Shown in pieces: positions 7,702 to 16,519 of a DNA stretch of 64,000 bases (position 1 is the stretch's first letter; each line of letters starts with the position of its first letter). Both the position numbers and the translations under genes were made by a program. The stretch is from NCBI RefSeq assembly GCF_014269025.2, contig NZ_CP077094.1, positions 3,100,001-3,164,000 on the forward strand, written 5' to 3'. This stretch comes from Pseudomonas promysalinigenes. GTDB lineage: Bacteria > Pseudomonadota > Gammaproteobacteria > Pseudomonadales > Pseudomonadaceae. The notes beneath the pieces are model-generated. The model ran no database searches. It was not told the DNA's origin and saw nothing but the letters and a program-made list of their open reading frames with translations.

Positions 7702-9855
7702 ATGTTCCGCATGACCACTTTGGCGCTGCTTGTTGGCAGCGCAACCTGTGCCTGGGCGCAGGACAACACCCTCACCCTGCCCGCCAGCGACGTTACCGCC
7801 AGCGCCGAGCCGCCCAATCAAGCAACCCGCCTGGACCTTGACCGCCCCATCGGCAGCGGCTCGAACCTGAACCTCAGCGCCCGCGAGAACCCGGCCTCGG
7901 TCAGTGTCGCCGACCGTGACACCATGGAGCGCATCGGCGCGCGTAACTTTCAGGACGCGGCCAACGCCCTACCCGGCGTAAACGCCTCGGCACCGCCCGG
8001 CTGGGGTGGCTACGTAGCGTACCGAGGCTTCAATGGCGCGCAGATCAGCCAGCTGTTCAATGGCATCAACCTGCAATACGGCGCCGCCGCACGCCCGGTG
8101 GGCGCCTGGATCTACGACCGGGTCGAACTGCTCGGCGGGCCTTCGTCATTCCTCAACGGCAGTGGCGCAGTAGGTGGTAGCCTCAACGTCATCACCAAGC
8201 TGGCCAGCCGCGATCAAGACAGCTTCGAAGGACGCATCAGCTACGGCCGCTACGACACGATGGAAACATCGGTCGGGGTCAATCAGGCGCTCAATACCGG
8301 CGACGGGCCACGCCACTATGCTCGGCTCGACTATAGCCGCACCAGCAGCAATGGCTATATCGACCGGCAGGCGAACGGAGCCGGTAACCTGGCCTTCTCG
8401 TTGCTGAGCGACATCAATGACCAGCTTTCCCACACTCTGGCCATCGAATACCTGGAAGAGAAAGAAGACAGCCCATACTGGGGCACGCCGGTGCGGCAAC
8501 CATTGGCGGGCACACTGCATATCGACAAACACAACCGCTTCAACAATTACAACGTCAAGGATGGTCGCTACGAGCAGCGCACCCGCTGGCTGCGCTCGAT
8601 CACCGACTATCGCTTCGACGACAACACGCAGTTGCGCAATACCTTCTACCACTACAACGGCCAGCGCGATTACCGCAACCTCGAGGTGTATCGCTACAAC
8701 GCCGACAACAGCGCCATCGCCCGCTCCGGTGGCTACCGCCAGCGCCACGACCAGGAAGTCAACGGCGACAAGGTCGAGCTGACCCATCAGAGCCAGCTGC
8801 TGGGCATGGCCAGCGACTGGGCGTTGGGCATGGACTACAGCACCAACCAGCAGACCAATTACCCGCTGTCCAAGGGTGCGTTCGATACCGTTGACCCCAA
8901 TGGCTTCGCGCCCGGCCACTTCCTCGACATACCTGGCATGGGCGCCCCCATGAGCAAAGGCCGCAGCAGCACTACCAACACCACTTCGGCCTTCGTCGAG
9001 AACCGCACTCGCCTGACCGACCAACTGTCGTTGGTCACTGCGCTGCGCTACGACCACATCGATTTCGACGTGGTCGACCATGTGGCGCGAGCCAAACTGG
9101 ACCGGCGCTGGGACGCCATAACCGGGCGCTTGGGCCTGGTCTACGACCTGACCGCCAACGTCAGCCTGTATACCCAGTACAGCACCTCGGCCGAGCCGCC
9201 GGGAGGCACCCTGACCAGTGCGTCGATCAGCCAGGTCGGTGACTTCGACCTCAGCACCGGGCGGCAGGTCGAAGTGGGCAGCAAGTTCGACTTCCTCGAC
9301 GGACGCGGCAGCGCTACCGCAGCGGCTTACCGGATCGTGCGCAAGAACATCTCGGTGCCCTCCTCGACCGTGCCCAACACCACCGAGCAAGCTGGCCAGC
9401 AGACCTCCACCGGTATCGAACTGGCGGCCTCGTTCAAGGTAACGCCCAAGTTGCTGGCGGCAGGCAACTTCAGTTGGGTGAACGCCGAATACGATGAATT
9501 CAACGAGACCATCAGTGGTGTGGTGTATTCGCGCAAAGGCAAGACGCCGGTGAACATCCCTGACCGGGTGGCCAACCTATGGTTGACCTACGACCTGGCA
9601 CCCGGTTGGCAGCTCGGCGCCGACGCCCGCTACGTATCGTCGGTGTACGCCAACACCGCCAATACCGCGTGGGTACCGTCATATACCGTCTACGGGCTGT
9701 CCATGACCCACGACCTGGACCAGCACGTGCAGCTCAGCGCCCGCCTGCGCAACCTCACCGACGAGGTCTACGCCCGTTTCATCCACCAGACCAATACCCA
9801 GTACTACCTGGGTGAACCACGCAGTCTGGAAGTTGCTGTGCAGTGGCGCTACTAA
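7702..9855 (+). CDS. TonB-dependent outer-membrane receptor (siderophore type)
   Basis: A 717-residue precursor with signal peptide (MFRMTTLALLVGSATCAWA), a TonB-box-like stretch near residues 24-34 (TLPASDVTA), a plug domain (about 60-170; NFQDAANALPGVNAS, YRGF, VELLGGPSSFL, GGSLNVITK) and a beta-barrel ending in a C-terminal aromatic (VAVQWRY). No extra N-terminal signalling domain is seen, so it is not a FecA-type transducer. RBS AGGAAG precedes the ATG at 7702. It should import an iron-siderophore or another metal complex across the outer membrane; pairing with a DUF2946 gene argues for a metal substrate. Confidence 0.9.
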   Translation: MFRMTTLALLVGSATCAWAQDNTLTLPASDVTASAEPPNQATRLDLDRPIGSGSNLNLSARENPASVSVADRDTMERIGARNFQDAANALPGVNASAPPGWGGYVAYRGFNGAQISQLFNGINLQYGAAARPVGAWIYDRVELLGGPSSFLNGSGAVGGSLNVITKLASRDQDSFEGRISYGRYDTMETSVGVNQALNTGDGPRHYARLDYSRTSSNGYIDRQANGAGNLAFSLLSDINDQLSHTLAIEYLEEKEDSPYWGTPVRQPLAGTLHIDKHNRFNNYNVKDGRYEQRTRWLRSITDYRFDDNTQLRNTFYHYNGQRDYRNLEVYRYNADNSAIARSGGYRQRHDQEVNGDKVELTHQSQLLGMASDWALGMDYSTNQQTNYPLSKGAFDTVDPNGFAPGHFLDIPGMGAPMSKGRSSTTNTTSAFVENRTRLTDQLSLVTALRYDHIDFDVVDHVARAKLDRRWDAITGRLGLVYDLTANVSLYTQYSTSAEPPGGTLTSASISQVGDFDLSTGRQVEVGSKFDFLDGRGSATAAAYRIVRKNISVPSSTVPNTTEQAGQQTSTGIELAASFKVTPKLLAAGNFSWVNAEYDEFNETISGVVYSRKGKTPVNIPDRVANLWLTYDLAPGWQLGADARYVSSVYANTANTAWVPSYTVYGLSMTHDLDQHVQLSARLRNLTDEVYARFIHQTNTQYYLGEPRSLEVAVQWRY

Positions 9856-9955
9856 GGCGGCGCAGCCTCTGAGGGGTGCCAAACAAGGTCGAACTTGGCG
9901 AACAATGCTGCAGTGTTCACACTAGCGCGTTGTTCGCTGCCCGATAGGATTGATC

Positions 9956-10447
9956 ATGCTTTATATCGTGATGCTTGGCGGTCGCCACCCTCGTGCACAC
10001 ATAGAGGTACATGACGTGGTTTTTGCCCAGGCCGATAGCCTGGCGCAACTGCACCCGCACCTGCGCCATACGTGGTTCGGCAGCCCTGAGGGCCTGCACA
10101 TTGACTCCTGGCTGGAAGTCGACGGTGTCGATGGCTACCGGGTCGAGCTGAGCCAGGCAGCACCGGGGCCTGGCTCCATGCGCCTGTTTTTCCTGAACTT
10201 GGGTGGCTATGAGCGGCAGGTATTCGGCGAGGCGCATCGTTACGCGCTGGTAGCAGCCGTCGACAAGGCCCAGGCCAAGCGCCTGGGCAAACAGCGCATG
10301 GCACAGGGCTGGTTCAAACCCCATACAGACGCGGTAATCGATATCGACGACTGTTTGCCGGTGGACCTGGTGAGCGGGCGTTATGTGCACTTGGTCGAGG
10401 GCGAACATGCAGGCATCCGCCAGTTCAGCGACTACATCGTGCTGTGA
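9956..10447 (+). CDS. DUF1543 domain protein
   Basis: A 163-residue cytoplasmic protein beginning MLYIVMLGGRHPRAHIEVHD at the ATG at 9956 with AGGA eight bases upstream; a TTG at 9950 would add two residues. The start and the repeated second-half motif (GKQRMAQGWFKPHTDAVIDIDD) fit the DUF1543 family of uncharacterised proteins. It lies between two DUF2946/TonB-receptor modules on the same strand, but nothing links its function to them. No catalytic motif is recognised. Confidence 0.65.
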   Translation: MLYIVMLGGRHPRAHIEVHDVVFAQADSLAQLHPHLRHTWFGSPEGLHIDSWLEVDGVDGYRVELSQAAPGPGSMRLFFLNLGGYERQVFGEAHRYALVAAVDKAQAKRLGKQRMAQGWFKPHTDAVIDIDDCLPVDLVSGRYVHLVEGEHAGIRQFSDYIVL

Positions 10448-10471
10448 TGGGTTCAGTTGCTGCGCCTTCAC

Positions 10472-10487
10472 GCGACAAAGTGGCGCA
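10472..10487 (+). promoter_or_regulatory. Operator-like motif, one of three related sites
   Basis: The 16 bases here, read on the minus strand, are TGCGCCACTTTGTCGC. They resemble motifs at 25876-25896 and 34941-34961; the shared core is GCGYCACTTTRTSGC. This copy lies upstream of the second DUF2946 gene. Which protein binds it is unknown. Confidence 0.3.
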
Positions 10488-10552
10488 CCGCTGACCTTTT
10501 ACAGCGACACCAGGATGCGGCTTAATGCTCGCCTCATCCATCCGGGGGCGTC

Positions 10553-10960
10553 ATGACTCTACGTGCTCGCGCACATTTGTGTCTGTTTGCCTGCTTCGCC
10601 GTGCTGTTCAACCTGCTGGCGATGCCGCTCGACCGTGCCTTGCAAACACCCCGCATCGATAGCCAGTCACTTATCCTCGGCAGCTTCTGCAGCCTGCATG
10701 GTGCGCAGAGCCTGCCCAAGTCATTGCTGGCGCAGCTCAAGGCCGAGCTGCCGCAACTCGATGATCAACCGGAAACGAAACACCCGGCGGGTGACTGCTG
10801 TTGCGGGCACGCCGGGCATGCCTTGCTGGCCAGCGACTATTATCGCCACCTGTTTCCCCGCTTCTGGCCCGACGCACTGCTGCTCGGTGACAGCCACAGG
10901 CTGCCACTGCCACGCGAACAGTGGCCAAAGCTGAACCCCCGCGCCTCCCCCCTGGCCTGA
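10553..10960 (+). CDS. DUF2946 family protein, second copy
   Basis: 135 residues starting MTLRARAHLCLFACFAVLF, with one hydrophobic N-terminal segment and a Cys/His cluster GDCCCGHAGHAL at about residues 80-91 that looks able to bind a metal. The C-terminus REQWPKLNPRASPLA shares the WPxxNPRASP tail with the other DUF2946 protein at 7.2-7.6 kb, although the middles differ strongly. It lies 75 bases before the second TonB receptor. An exported or membrane-anchored metal-handling helper is the best guess. Confidence 0.68.
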   Translation: MTLRARAHLCLFACFAVLFNLLAMPLDRALQTPRIDSQSLILGSFCSLHGAQSLPKSLLAQLKAELPQLDDQPETKHPAGDCCCGHAGHALLASDYYRHLFPRFWPDALLLGDSHRLPLPREQWPKLNPRASPLA

Positions 10961-11035
10961 GCCGTCGTTGTTTGCCCACAGCTGCCCCGTGACTGCGGTG
11001 TGCAGCCCTGCCCGACAGTTTCCAGGAAACCACTC

Positions 11036-13087
11036 ATGTCTGCGTTGCGTTGCACCGCACGTGCCGTTCTGCCCGTGCTCGCTTTGTACAGCCTCAGCCC
11101 ATTGTCGTTGGCCGTTGCCGAAACACTGCCCGCTGAAAACTCCACCCTCACCCTCGGCGCGGTTACCGTGACCGGCAATCAAAGCGGCCCGCTGGCCACC
11201 AGCAGCGTGCTCAGCTCGGTGGACATCCTGGGCGGCGATATCCTCGAAAAAATGCCCGTGACCTACAGCTGGGAGTTGTTCAACCGCGCGCCAGGGGTGA
11301 TGCTCACCGAATTCAACCAAGGCACCACCTCGGGCAAATTATCGTTTCGCGGCTTCAATGGCGAAGGCGAAGTGAACGCAGTGAAGCTGTTGATCGATGG
11401 CATCCCCAGCAACACCAACGACGGCAACATGCCCTTCATCGACTCGGTGTTCCCCATGGACATCGACAGCATCGAAGTGGTGCGCGGCACCAGCGACCCA
11501 CGCTACGGCCTGAACAACATCGCCGGCAACGTCAACATCAACACCCGCACCGGCGGCAACTACAACAAGGCGCGCGTGCGCTACGGCAGCTTCAACACCC
11601 GCGAAGTGCAACTGGCCAAGGGCATCGAGACCAGCAACTGGACGCAGAACTATTTCTTCGGTCGCCAGCAGGTCGACGGCTATCGCGACCATGCCGACAC
11701 CCAGCGCTACAGCTTTGGCGGCAAGTGGTTCTACACCCCTGACGATGGCAGCTACCGCCTTGGCCTGATCGCCCGCCACTACGAGTCCGAAGCCCAGGAG
11801 GCCGGCTACCTGACCGAAGACGATGCCCGCCATCACCCGCGCATGAGCAACGCCTACAACGCCACGGACAAAGGCACGCGGCGGATGAACCAGGTCAGCG
11901 TGCACTTCGACACAGACCTGGCCGACACCCTGTCCTGGTCGGCCAAGACCTACCTCAACACCTTCGACGACCGCCGTTGGACACAGTACTGGCGCACCAG
12001 CTCACAACAGGAGCGCGACACCTACGAAGACCAGTACGGCGCCATCACCTCGCTGACCTGGCGGCCGCAGGTGGACTGGCTGCACGCCTTCGCCCTGGAA
12101 GGGGGCAGCGATGTGCAGAAGCAGCAGAACCGCAGCGAACGCTATCGCACCGTGGAACGGGTGCGTCAGGCCCAGACCCGCGACCAGGACTTCGACTTCA
12201 ACACCGTCGGGGCCTACGTGCAGGCAGAGATCGAGCCGTTCGAGTCACTGAAGATCGTGCCCGCGTACCGGGTGGACAAGATCAGTGGTGACTTCACCAA
12301 CAAGATCACCGGGCAGGACTACGACATCAACGACTACGGGCTGATCAAGCAGCCCAAGCTCAGCATTGTCTATTCGCCATGGAAGTTCGCCAGCGTTTAC
12401 GCCAACTGGGGCCGGACCTTCCAAGTCGGGACCGGCGCCGCAGCCTACAAGGTGCCGCCACGCAACGAGGACCTGGACCCATCGATCAACGAAGGTTGGG
12501 AAACCGGCGTCAAGTTCACCCCAGCCAGCTGGATCGATGGCCGCGTGGCCTACTGGCGTCAAGACGCCTCTGGCGAAGTGAGCCGTCGCTTGAATGACCC
12601 GAGTGGCGAGTCGGACAACGTCGGTGAAACGCGTCGTTGGGGTTACGATCTGCAAGTCAACGTGCACCCGGACGAGCGTACCGAAGTGTGGATGTCGTAC
12701 TCCTGGCAATACTCGAAGATCCTTGAACCCAGCAGCGCATTGCCCGACAGCAAAGGCAAGGAAATCGACCACGTACCGCACCACCTGTGGAACACCGGCA
12801 TCAGCTACCAAGCCACCCCTGCCCTGCAACTGAGCGCCTGGGCGAACGGCCAGACCAACTACTACCTGGAGCGTGAGAATACCCAGGGCACGTACGGCGG
12901 CTACGTACTGATGAACCTGGGCGCGACCTACAAGCTCAGCGAAACGATGAGCGTGGACCTGCAACTGAAGAACCTGACCAACCGCTACTACGAGTACGTC
13001 TGGTACGACCCTGATGGTGCCGATGCCTCGCTGCATTCACCTGGAGATGGCCGGGCTTTGTATGCCGGGGTGACGTTCGACTTCTGA
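11036..13087 (+). CDS. TonB-dependent outer-membrane receptor
   Basis: A 683-residue protein when started at the ATG at 11036 (MSALRCTARAVLPVLALYS), preceded by CCAGGAAACC; a GTG at 11000 is an alternative. It has a signal peptide, the TonB-box-like TLTLGAVTVTG, a plug (NRAPGVMLTEF, LSFRGFNGEGEVNAVKLLIDG, IEVVRGTSDPRYGLNNIAGNVNI) and a barrel ending in the outer-membrane signature YAGVTFDF. It is not closely similar to the receptor at 7.7 kb by eye. It forms the second DUF2946-receptor pair and is followed by a strong hairpin. The substrate is probably a metal chelate but is unknown. Confidence 0.9.
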   Translation: MSALRCTARAVLPVLALYSLSPLSLAVAETLPAENSTLTLGAVTVTGNQSGPLATSSVLSSVDILGGDILEKMPVTYSWELFNRAPGVMLTEFNQGTTSGKLSFRGFNGEGEVNAVKLLIDGIPSNTNDGNMPFIDSVFPMDIDSIEVVRGTSDPRYGLNNIAGNVNINTRTGGNYNKARVRYGSFNTREVQLAKGIETSNWTQNYFFGRQQVDGYRDHADTQRYSFGGKWFYTPDDGSYRLGLIARHYESEAQEAGYLTEDDARHHPRMSNAYNATDKGTRRMNQVSVHFDTDLADTLSWSAKTYLNTFDDRRWTQYWRTSSQQERDTYEDQYGAITSLTWRPQVDWLHAFALEGGSDVQKQQNRSERYRTVERVRQAQTRDQDFDFNTVGAYVQAEIEPFESLKIVPAYRVDKISGDFTNKITGQDYDINDYGLIKQPKLSIVYSPWKFASVYANWGRTFQVGTGAAAYKVPPRNEDLDPSINEGWETGVKFTPASWIDGRVAYWRQDASGEVSRRLNDPSGESDNVGETRRWGYDLQVNVHPDERTEVWMSYSWQYSKILEPSSALPDSKGKEIDHVPHHLWNTGISYQATPALQLSAWANGQTNYYLERENTQGTYGGYVLMNLGATYKLSETMSVDLQLKNLTNRYYEYVWYDPDGADASLHSPGDGRALYAGVTFDF

Positions 13088-13114
13088 ATGCGTCCTGGCT
13101 CAGCGATGAGTGAA

Positions 13115-13153
13115 CCTGGCCGTGCGCTGCGCCCTGACTTGCGCACGGCCAGG
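13115..13153. terminator. Stem-loop between convergent genes
   Basis: A perfect 13-bp inverted repeat (CCTGGCCGTGCGC with its complement, loop of 13 bases) lies between the convergent TonB receptor and the small gene at 13162. It lacks a T-run on either strand, so it may stabilise mRNA ends or terminate inefficiently. Confidence 0.55.
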
Positions 13154-13161
13154 CCAAATCC

Positions 13162-13491
13162 CTACACCGCTTGCTCGCTACATACCAGGCGGCAATATTC
13201 GGCCCAGTCCATCTCGAGCATACTCGCCAGCTGGCCATGGGCTGCCAGCAAAGCAAGGTTGAACTGATCGACGCTGCGCGACGCACAGATGACCTCCAAC
13301 TCCCATTGGGCAATGTGTAATTGGCGAGCGACTCGGCACATACGGCCCTCACGATGGTCGGCGTGAATCAGGATATCGCCCATCAAGCGTTCCAGCTTGT
13401 TCAACCCATAAGGGTGCGCAACCATGGCAGCCAAACGGCAAGCCACCTCTGGACAGCCTGGAGCACGTACATCTTTTAGATATTCGAACAT
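13162..13491 (-). CDS. Hypothetical protein downstream of cheV
   Basis: A 109-residue protein (MFEYLKDVRAPGCPEVACRL...) with no motif that I recognise; it is mostly helical with four Cys and no signal peptide. The ATG at 13491 overlaps the cheV stop by 16 bases and has GAGG upstream, which suggests translational coupling. Its place as third gene after a chemoreceptor and cheV makes a role in the same chemotaxis/energy-taxis module plausible but unproven. Confidence 0.6.
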   Translation of the reverse strand: MFEYLKDVRAPGCPEVACRLAAMVAHPYGLNKLERLMGDILIHADHREGRMCRVARQLHIAQWELEVICASRSVDQFNLALLAAHGQLASMLEMDWAEYCRLVCSEQAV

Positions 13492-14447
13492 GGCTGACTT
13501 GCCTCGCCGAGGGATGTATCCAGAGCGAACTGACGGATGCGCGCCGTTACCAGGCCTGCCAGTTCGTCAGGACGGAACTTGGCGACGAACTGATCCGCGC
13601 CAACCTTTTTAACCATGGCTTCATTGAACGCCCCGGAAAGAGAGGTGTGCAGCACAATGTGCAGGCTCGCCAGCTGCGAGTTGGCGCGAACCTGCGCGGT
13701 GAGCGTGTAGCCGTCCATCTCCGGCATTTCGATATCGCAGATCATCATCAGCAGCTCCTTGGGGGGCTGCTTGCCTTCGGCCAGCATGGTGTTCAGCATT
13801 CCCAACGCTTGGCCGCCGTCATTGCAGGCCAACACCTGAACGCCTATAGCCTGCAGGCACCGGCTAACTTGCCGCCGCGCCACGCAAGAATCATCGACGA
13901 TCAGTACTTTGAAGCAGCTGGCCTGCTGCCGAAGTGCGGCATCAAGGGTTGCCTCGCTCAGTTGCTCCGCAACCGGCGACACCTCGTTCAGCACTTTTTC
14001 CACATCGATGATCTCGACCAATGCTCCGTTGACGTTGGTGACGGCGGTGAGATAGTTGTGCCGCCCACTAGCACTGGGTGGCGGATGAATGCGCTCCCAG
14101 TTCAGGTTGACGATATGCTCGACCGCACTGACCAGAAAGCCCTGAGTACGGCCGTTGTACTCAGTGATGATGACGTAGGCCTGCTCAAGGTTTTCCAACG
14201 CCTGTAGGCCAGTAGCCCGGGCGAGGTCAAGAATCGAGATCGATTTGCCACGTACGTTGGCCACGCCGCGGACCACGGGGTGCGAACCGGGCAAGTGCGA
14301 CAGCGGTGGGCACTTTAGGATTTCTCGCACCTTGAAAACGTTGATGCCGTAGCGCTGCTTGTCCGCGAAGCGAAACAGCAATAACTCCAGACGGTTCTTG
14401 CCAGCCAGCTGGGTGCGGCTGTCGACGGTTTCCAGTAAACCAGCCAT
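13476..14447 (-). CDS. cheV: Chemotaxis coupling protein CheV
   Basis: 323 residues with a CheW-like domain (about 20-165; LLLFRFADKQRYGINVFKVREI, RGVANVRGKSISILDL, GFLVSAVEHIVNLNW) followed by a receiver domain (about 180-310). The receiver has the acidic pair IVDDS, the phospho-acceptor in CDIEMPEMDGYT and the conserved Lys in VAKFRPDE. CheV couples receptors to CheA and is thought to tune adaptation through phosphorylation. It starts 27 bases after the chemoreceptor stop, with a GAGGTG site, so the two are an operon and probably partners. Pseudomonads carry several CheV paralogues; which one this is cannot be told. Confidence 0.9.
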   Translation of the reverse strand: MAGLLETVDSRTQLAGKNRLELLLFRFADKQRYGINVFKVREILKCPPLSHLPGSHPVVRGVANVRGKSISILDLARATGLQALENLEQAYVIITEYNGRTQGFLVSAVEHIVNLNWERIHPPPSASGRHNYLTAVTNVNGALVEIIDVEKVLNEVSPVAEQLSEATLDAALRQQASCFKVLIVDDSCVARRQVSRCLQAIGVQVLACNDGGQALGMLNTMLAEGKQPPKELLMMICDIEMPEMDGYTLTAQVRANSQLASLHIVLHTSLSGAFNEAMVKKVGADQFVAKFRPDELAGLVTARIRQFALDTSLGEASQPCSNI

Positions 14448-14474
14448 TTTTTCACCTCATCTTGCCGATTGGAT

Positions 14475-16040
14475 TCAGCCATTGAACCGTGTGACCAACG
14501 CGTTGAGGGCATGAGCGGTGTTCTCCAGGTCGCCGCCCAAAGCGCACGAGTTTTCGGCGATATCGGCGTTCTGCTCCGAGACTTGGGCGATGCTGGTGAT
14601 CTGCCGGGAAATTTCTTCGGCAACATGGGCCTGCTGCTCTGAAGCGGTAGCCATCTGTTGGCTCATCTCATGGATACGGCTGACTGCGGTGTTGATACCG
14701 TCCAACGCTTGTTGCGTGCTGATCACCTGGGCCACACCGCTGACTGCTTCGCCGCTCCCTTGGCGCGCCACGGCCACTGCCTGATTGGCCACGTCCTGAA
14801 GGGTCTGAATGATGCGCTGAATGGTCTGCGTGGACTCCTGAGTCTTAGAAGCCAAGGCCCGTACCTCATCGGCGACCACGGCAAAACCTCTGCCTTGTTC
14901 CCCGGCGCGTGCAGCTTCAATGGCCGCATTGAGTGCCAGCAGGTTGGTCTGTTCGGCAATCGAACGGATCATGTTCGCCGCCTGCTGTATGGTCTGAGTT
15001 TCGTTGGCCAGCCCCTCGACTGAATGGCTCACAGCTTCGACCGTCTCTGCCAGTTTCTCGATGACGTGCCGGGTCTTTTGCGCTTCCTGCGAACCGGTCT
15101 GGGTGAGGAGGTTGACCTCATCGGCTGCTTTGGCGGTGTGATTGATATGCACGGCCACTTCTGCAATCGACATTGCCATCTGATTCATGGCGGTGGCGGC
15201 CATGTCAGCCTCGTCCCGCTGTTTGGTCAGGGCCTGTTCGGACTGGCGGGACAGTGACTGGCTCTGGGTCGCAAGCGCCGCTGTCTGGTTGGCGAAGTCG
15301 CCCAAGCGGCTCAGCGCCGTGCGAATTTTGGCTTGTTCACTGATCAGAATCATCTGCAGTTGCCCAGCCATGCCCCGCTCATCGGTGTAGGTTCGAGCGA
15401 TCAGCTCACTATCGAAACTGCCTGCCGAAACACTGCGGATGCTGTTGAGTGTCTTGCGTGCCAACACTTCGGCAAGCCCTTGCAGCGCGAACATGCCAGC
15501 GGCGGCGGTCAGAGCCCCTGGCAAGGTGCCGGCCAGCTCGAACACTCCGGCACTGACTGCCGCCATCAACGTGGGCGGCAGCAGCATGCGTACCCAGAAC
15601 CCCAGGCGCTCGCGAACAGCCCTGGTCTGCTTGTTATTCTTGAGCCTGGCGTACAGGTCGATCGCGCGCTGGATCTGGTCTCGATCAGGTTTGACCCGCA
15701 CCGACTCGTAGCCGGTCAGCACGCCCTGGGAAAAGATCGGTGTGACATAAGCGTTGACCCAGTAGTGGTCGCCGTTACTACAGCGATTTTTCACCACCCC
15801 CATCCAGCTCTTGCCCTCTTTGAGGTAGGACCACATGTGCGCAAACACCGCACTGGGCATATCGGGGTGCCGGACGATGTTGTGGGGGCTGCCAAGCAGT
15901 TGCTCACGGGTATAGCCACTTACCGCCACGAATTCGTCATTGCAGTAGGTGAGCTTACCGTGCAGATCGGTTGCGGAAATCAGCCGCTGACCTGCTGAAA
16001 ACTCGAGTTCTTTTTGAGTGACCGGAAGATTAGTTCGCAT
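14475..16040 (-). CDS. PAS-containing (Aer-like) methyl-accepting chemotaxis protein
   Basis: 521 residues: an N-terminal PAS domain (about 8-115; [38 protein letters not shown]) as in the FAD-binding aerotaxis receptor Aer, a hydrophobic stretch at about 150-185 ([20 protein letters not shown] and following), then a long coiled signalling domain with the hairpin-tip motif [20 protein letters not shown] and [12 protein letters not shown]. There is no large periplasmic sensor, so it probably senses redox state or electron transport internally. The C-terminus lacks a CheR-binding pentapeptide. It heads an operon with cheV and a small gene. Confidence 0.9.
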   Translation of the reverse strand: MRTNLPVTQKELEFSAGQRLISATDLHGKLTYCNDEFVAVSGYTREQLLGSPHNIVRHPDMPSAVFAHMWSYLKEGKSWMGVVKNRCSNGDHYWVNAYVTPIFSQGVLTGYESVRVKPDRDQIQRAIDLYARLKNNKQTRAVRERLGFWVRMLLPPTLMAAVSAGVFELAGTLPGALTAAAGMFALQGLAEVLARKTLNSIRSVSAGSFDSELIARTYTDERGMAGQLQMILISEQAKIRTALSRLGDFANQTAALATQSQSLSRQSEQALTKQRDEADMAATAMNQMAMSIAEVAVHINHTAKAADEVNLLTQTGSQEAQKTRHVIEKLAETVEAVSHSVEGLANETQTIQQAANMIRSIAEQTNLLALNAAIEAARAGEQGRGFAVVADEVRALASKTQESTQTIQRIIQTLQDVANQAVAVARQGSGEAVSGVAQVISTQQALDGINTAVSRIHEMSQQMATASEQQAHVAEEISRQITSIAQVSEQNADIAENSCALGGDLENTAHALNALVTRFNG

Positions 16041-16519
16041 GATGCAAACCCTCTTTGAACGCTGTAGGCAATGTTATGTGTATGGCTAGTCGTTAGCGCT
16101 CACATGCGTCCTGCGGTTCGGGCGAGGCGGTCGGGATGGGGTTCTGGGTGATGGCACCTGTCTCAGGTATGAGATGAAGTGGAGCCTAATAGGTGGCCAT
16201 TTGATGTCAATCCGCCACTGAGAATTATCTTGTTACATCTGTCGTTTTTGCATGCATCTTTGAGCCACGTCAGTACTTAGCCTGCTATCTACGTGTAAAA
16301 GCGACAGGTTTGCATCCGCGATTTATAAACTGGGGATATCCCCTGCGATTTGGAAATTTTTATTATTTCGCTCCGCCCTGAAAAGACACGTTTGCAACGC
16401 TCCTTTGTTTCCTAGAATGAGTCGACGAAGGGAGTTTGAAATTTGAGCTGGTGAGCGATAAAACGAATAGTGTCTGTATGCCACTATCATTGCTGCCAGT
16501 CGGCATGCAAGGAGGCGAA
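16041..16519. other. Divergent promoter region, chemoreceptor/kinase
   Basis: About 480 bases without a gene between the divergent chemoreceptor and hybrid kinase. It is more AT-rich than its surroundings and contains a perfect 12-bp palindrome GGGGATATCCCC at 16332-16343 and a possible -10 TAGAAT near 16413. I could not identify a convincing FliA or sigma-54 promoter by eye. Confidence 0.4.

Noticed and set aside
8146..9390. 414-residue open frame on the minus strand
   Set aside because: It lies fully inside the TonB receptor gene, is Val/Ala/Gly-rich with no recognisable family, and reflects the codon bias of the plus-strand gene.
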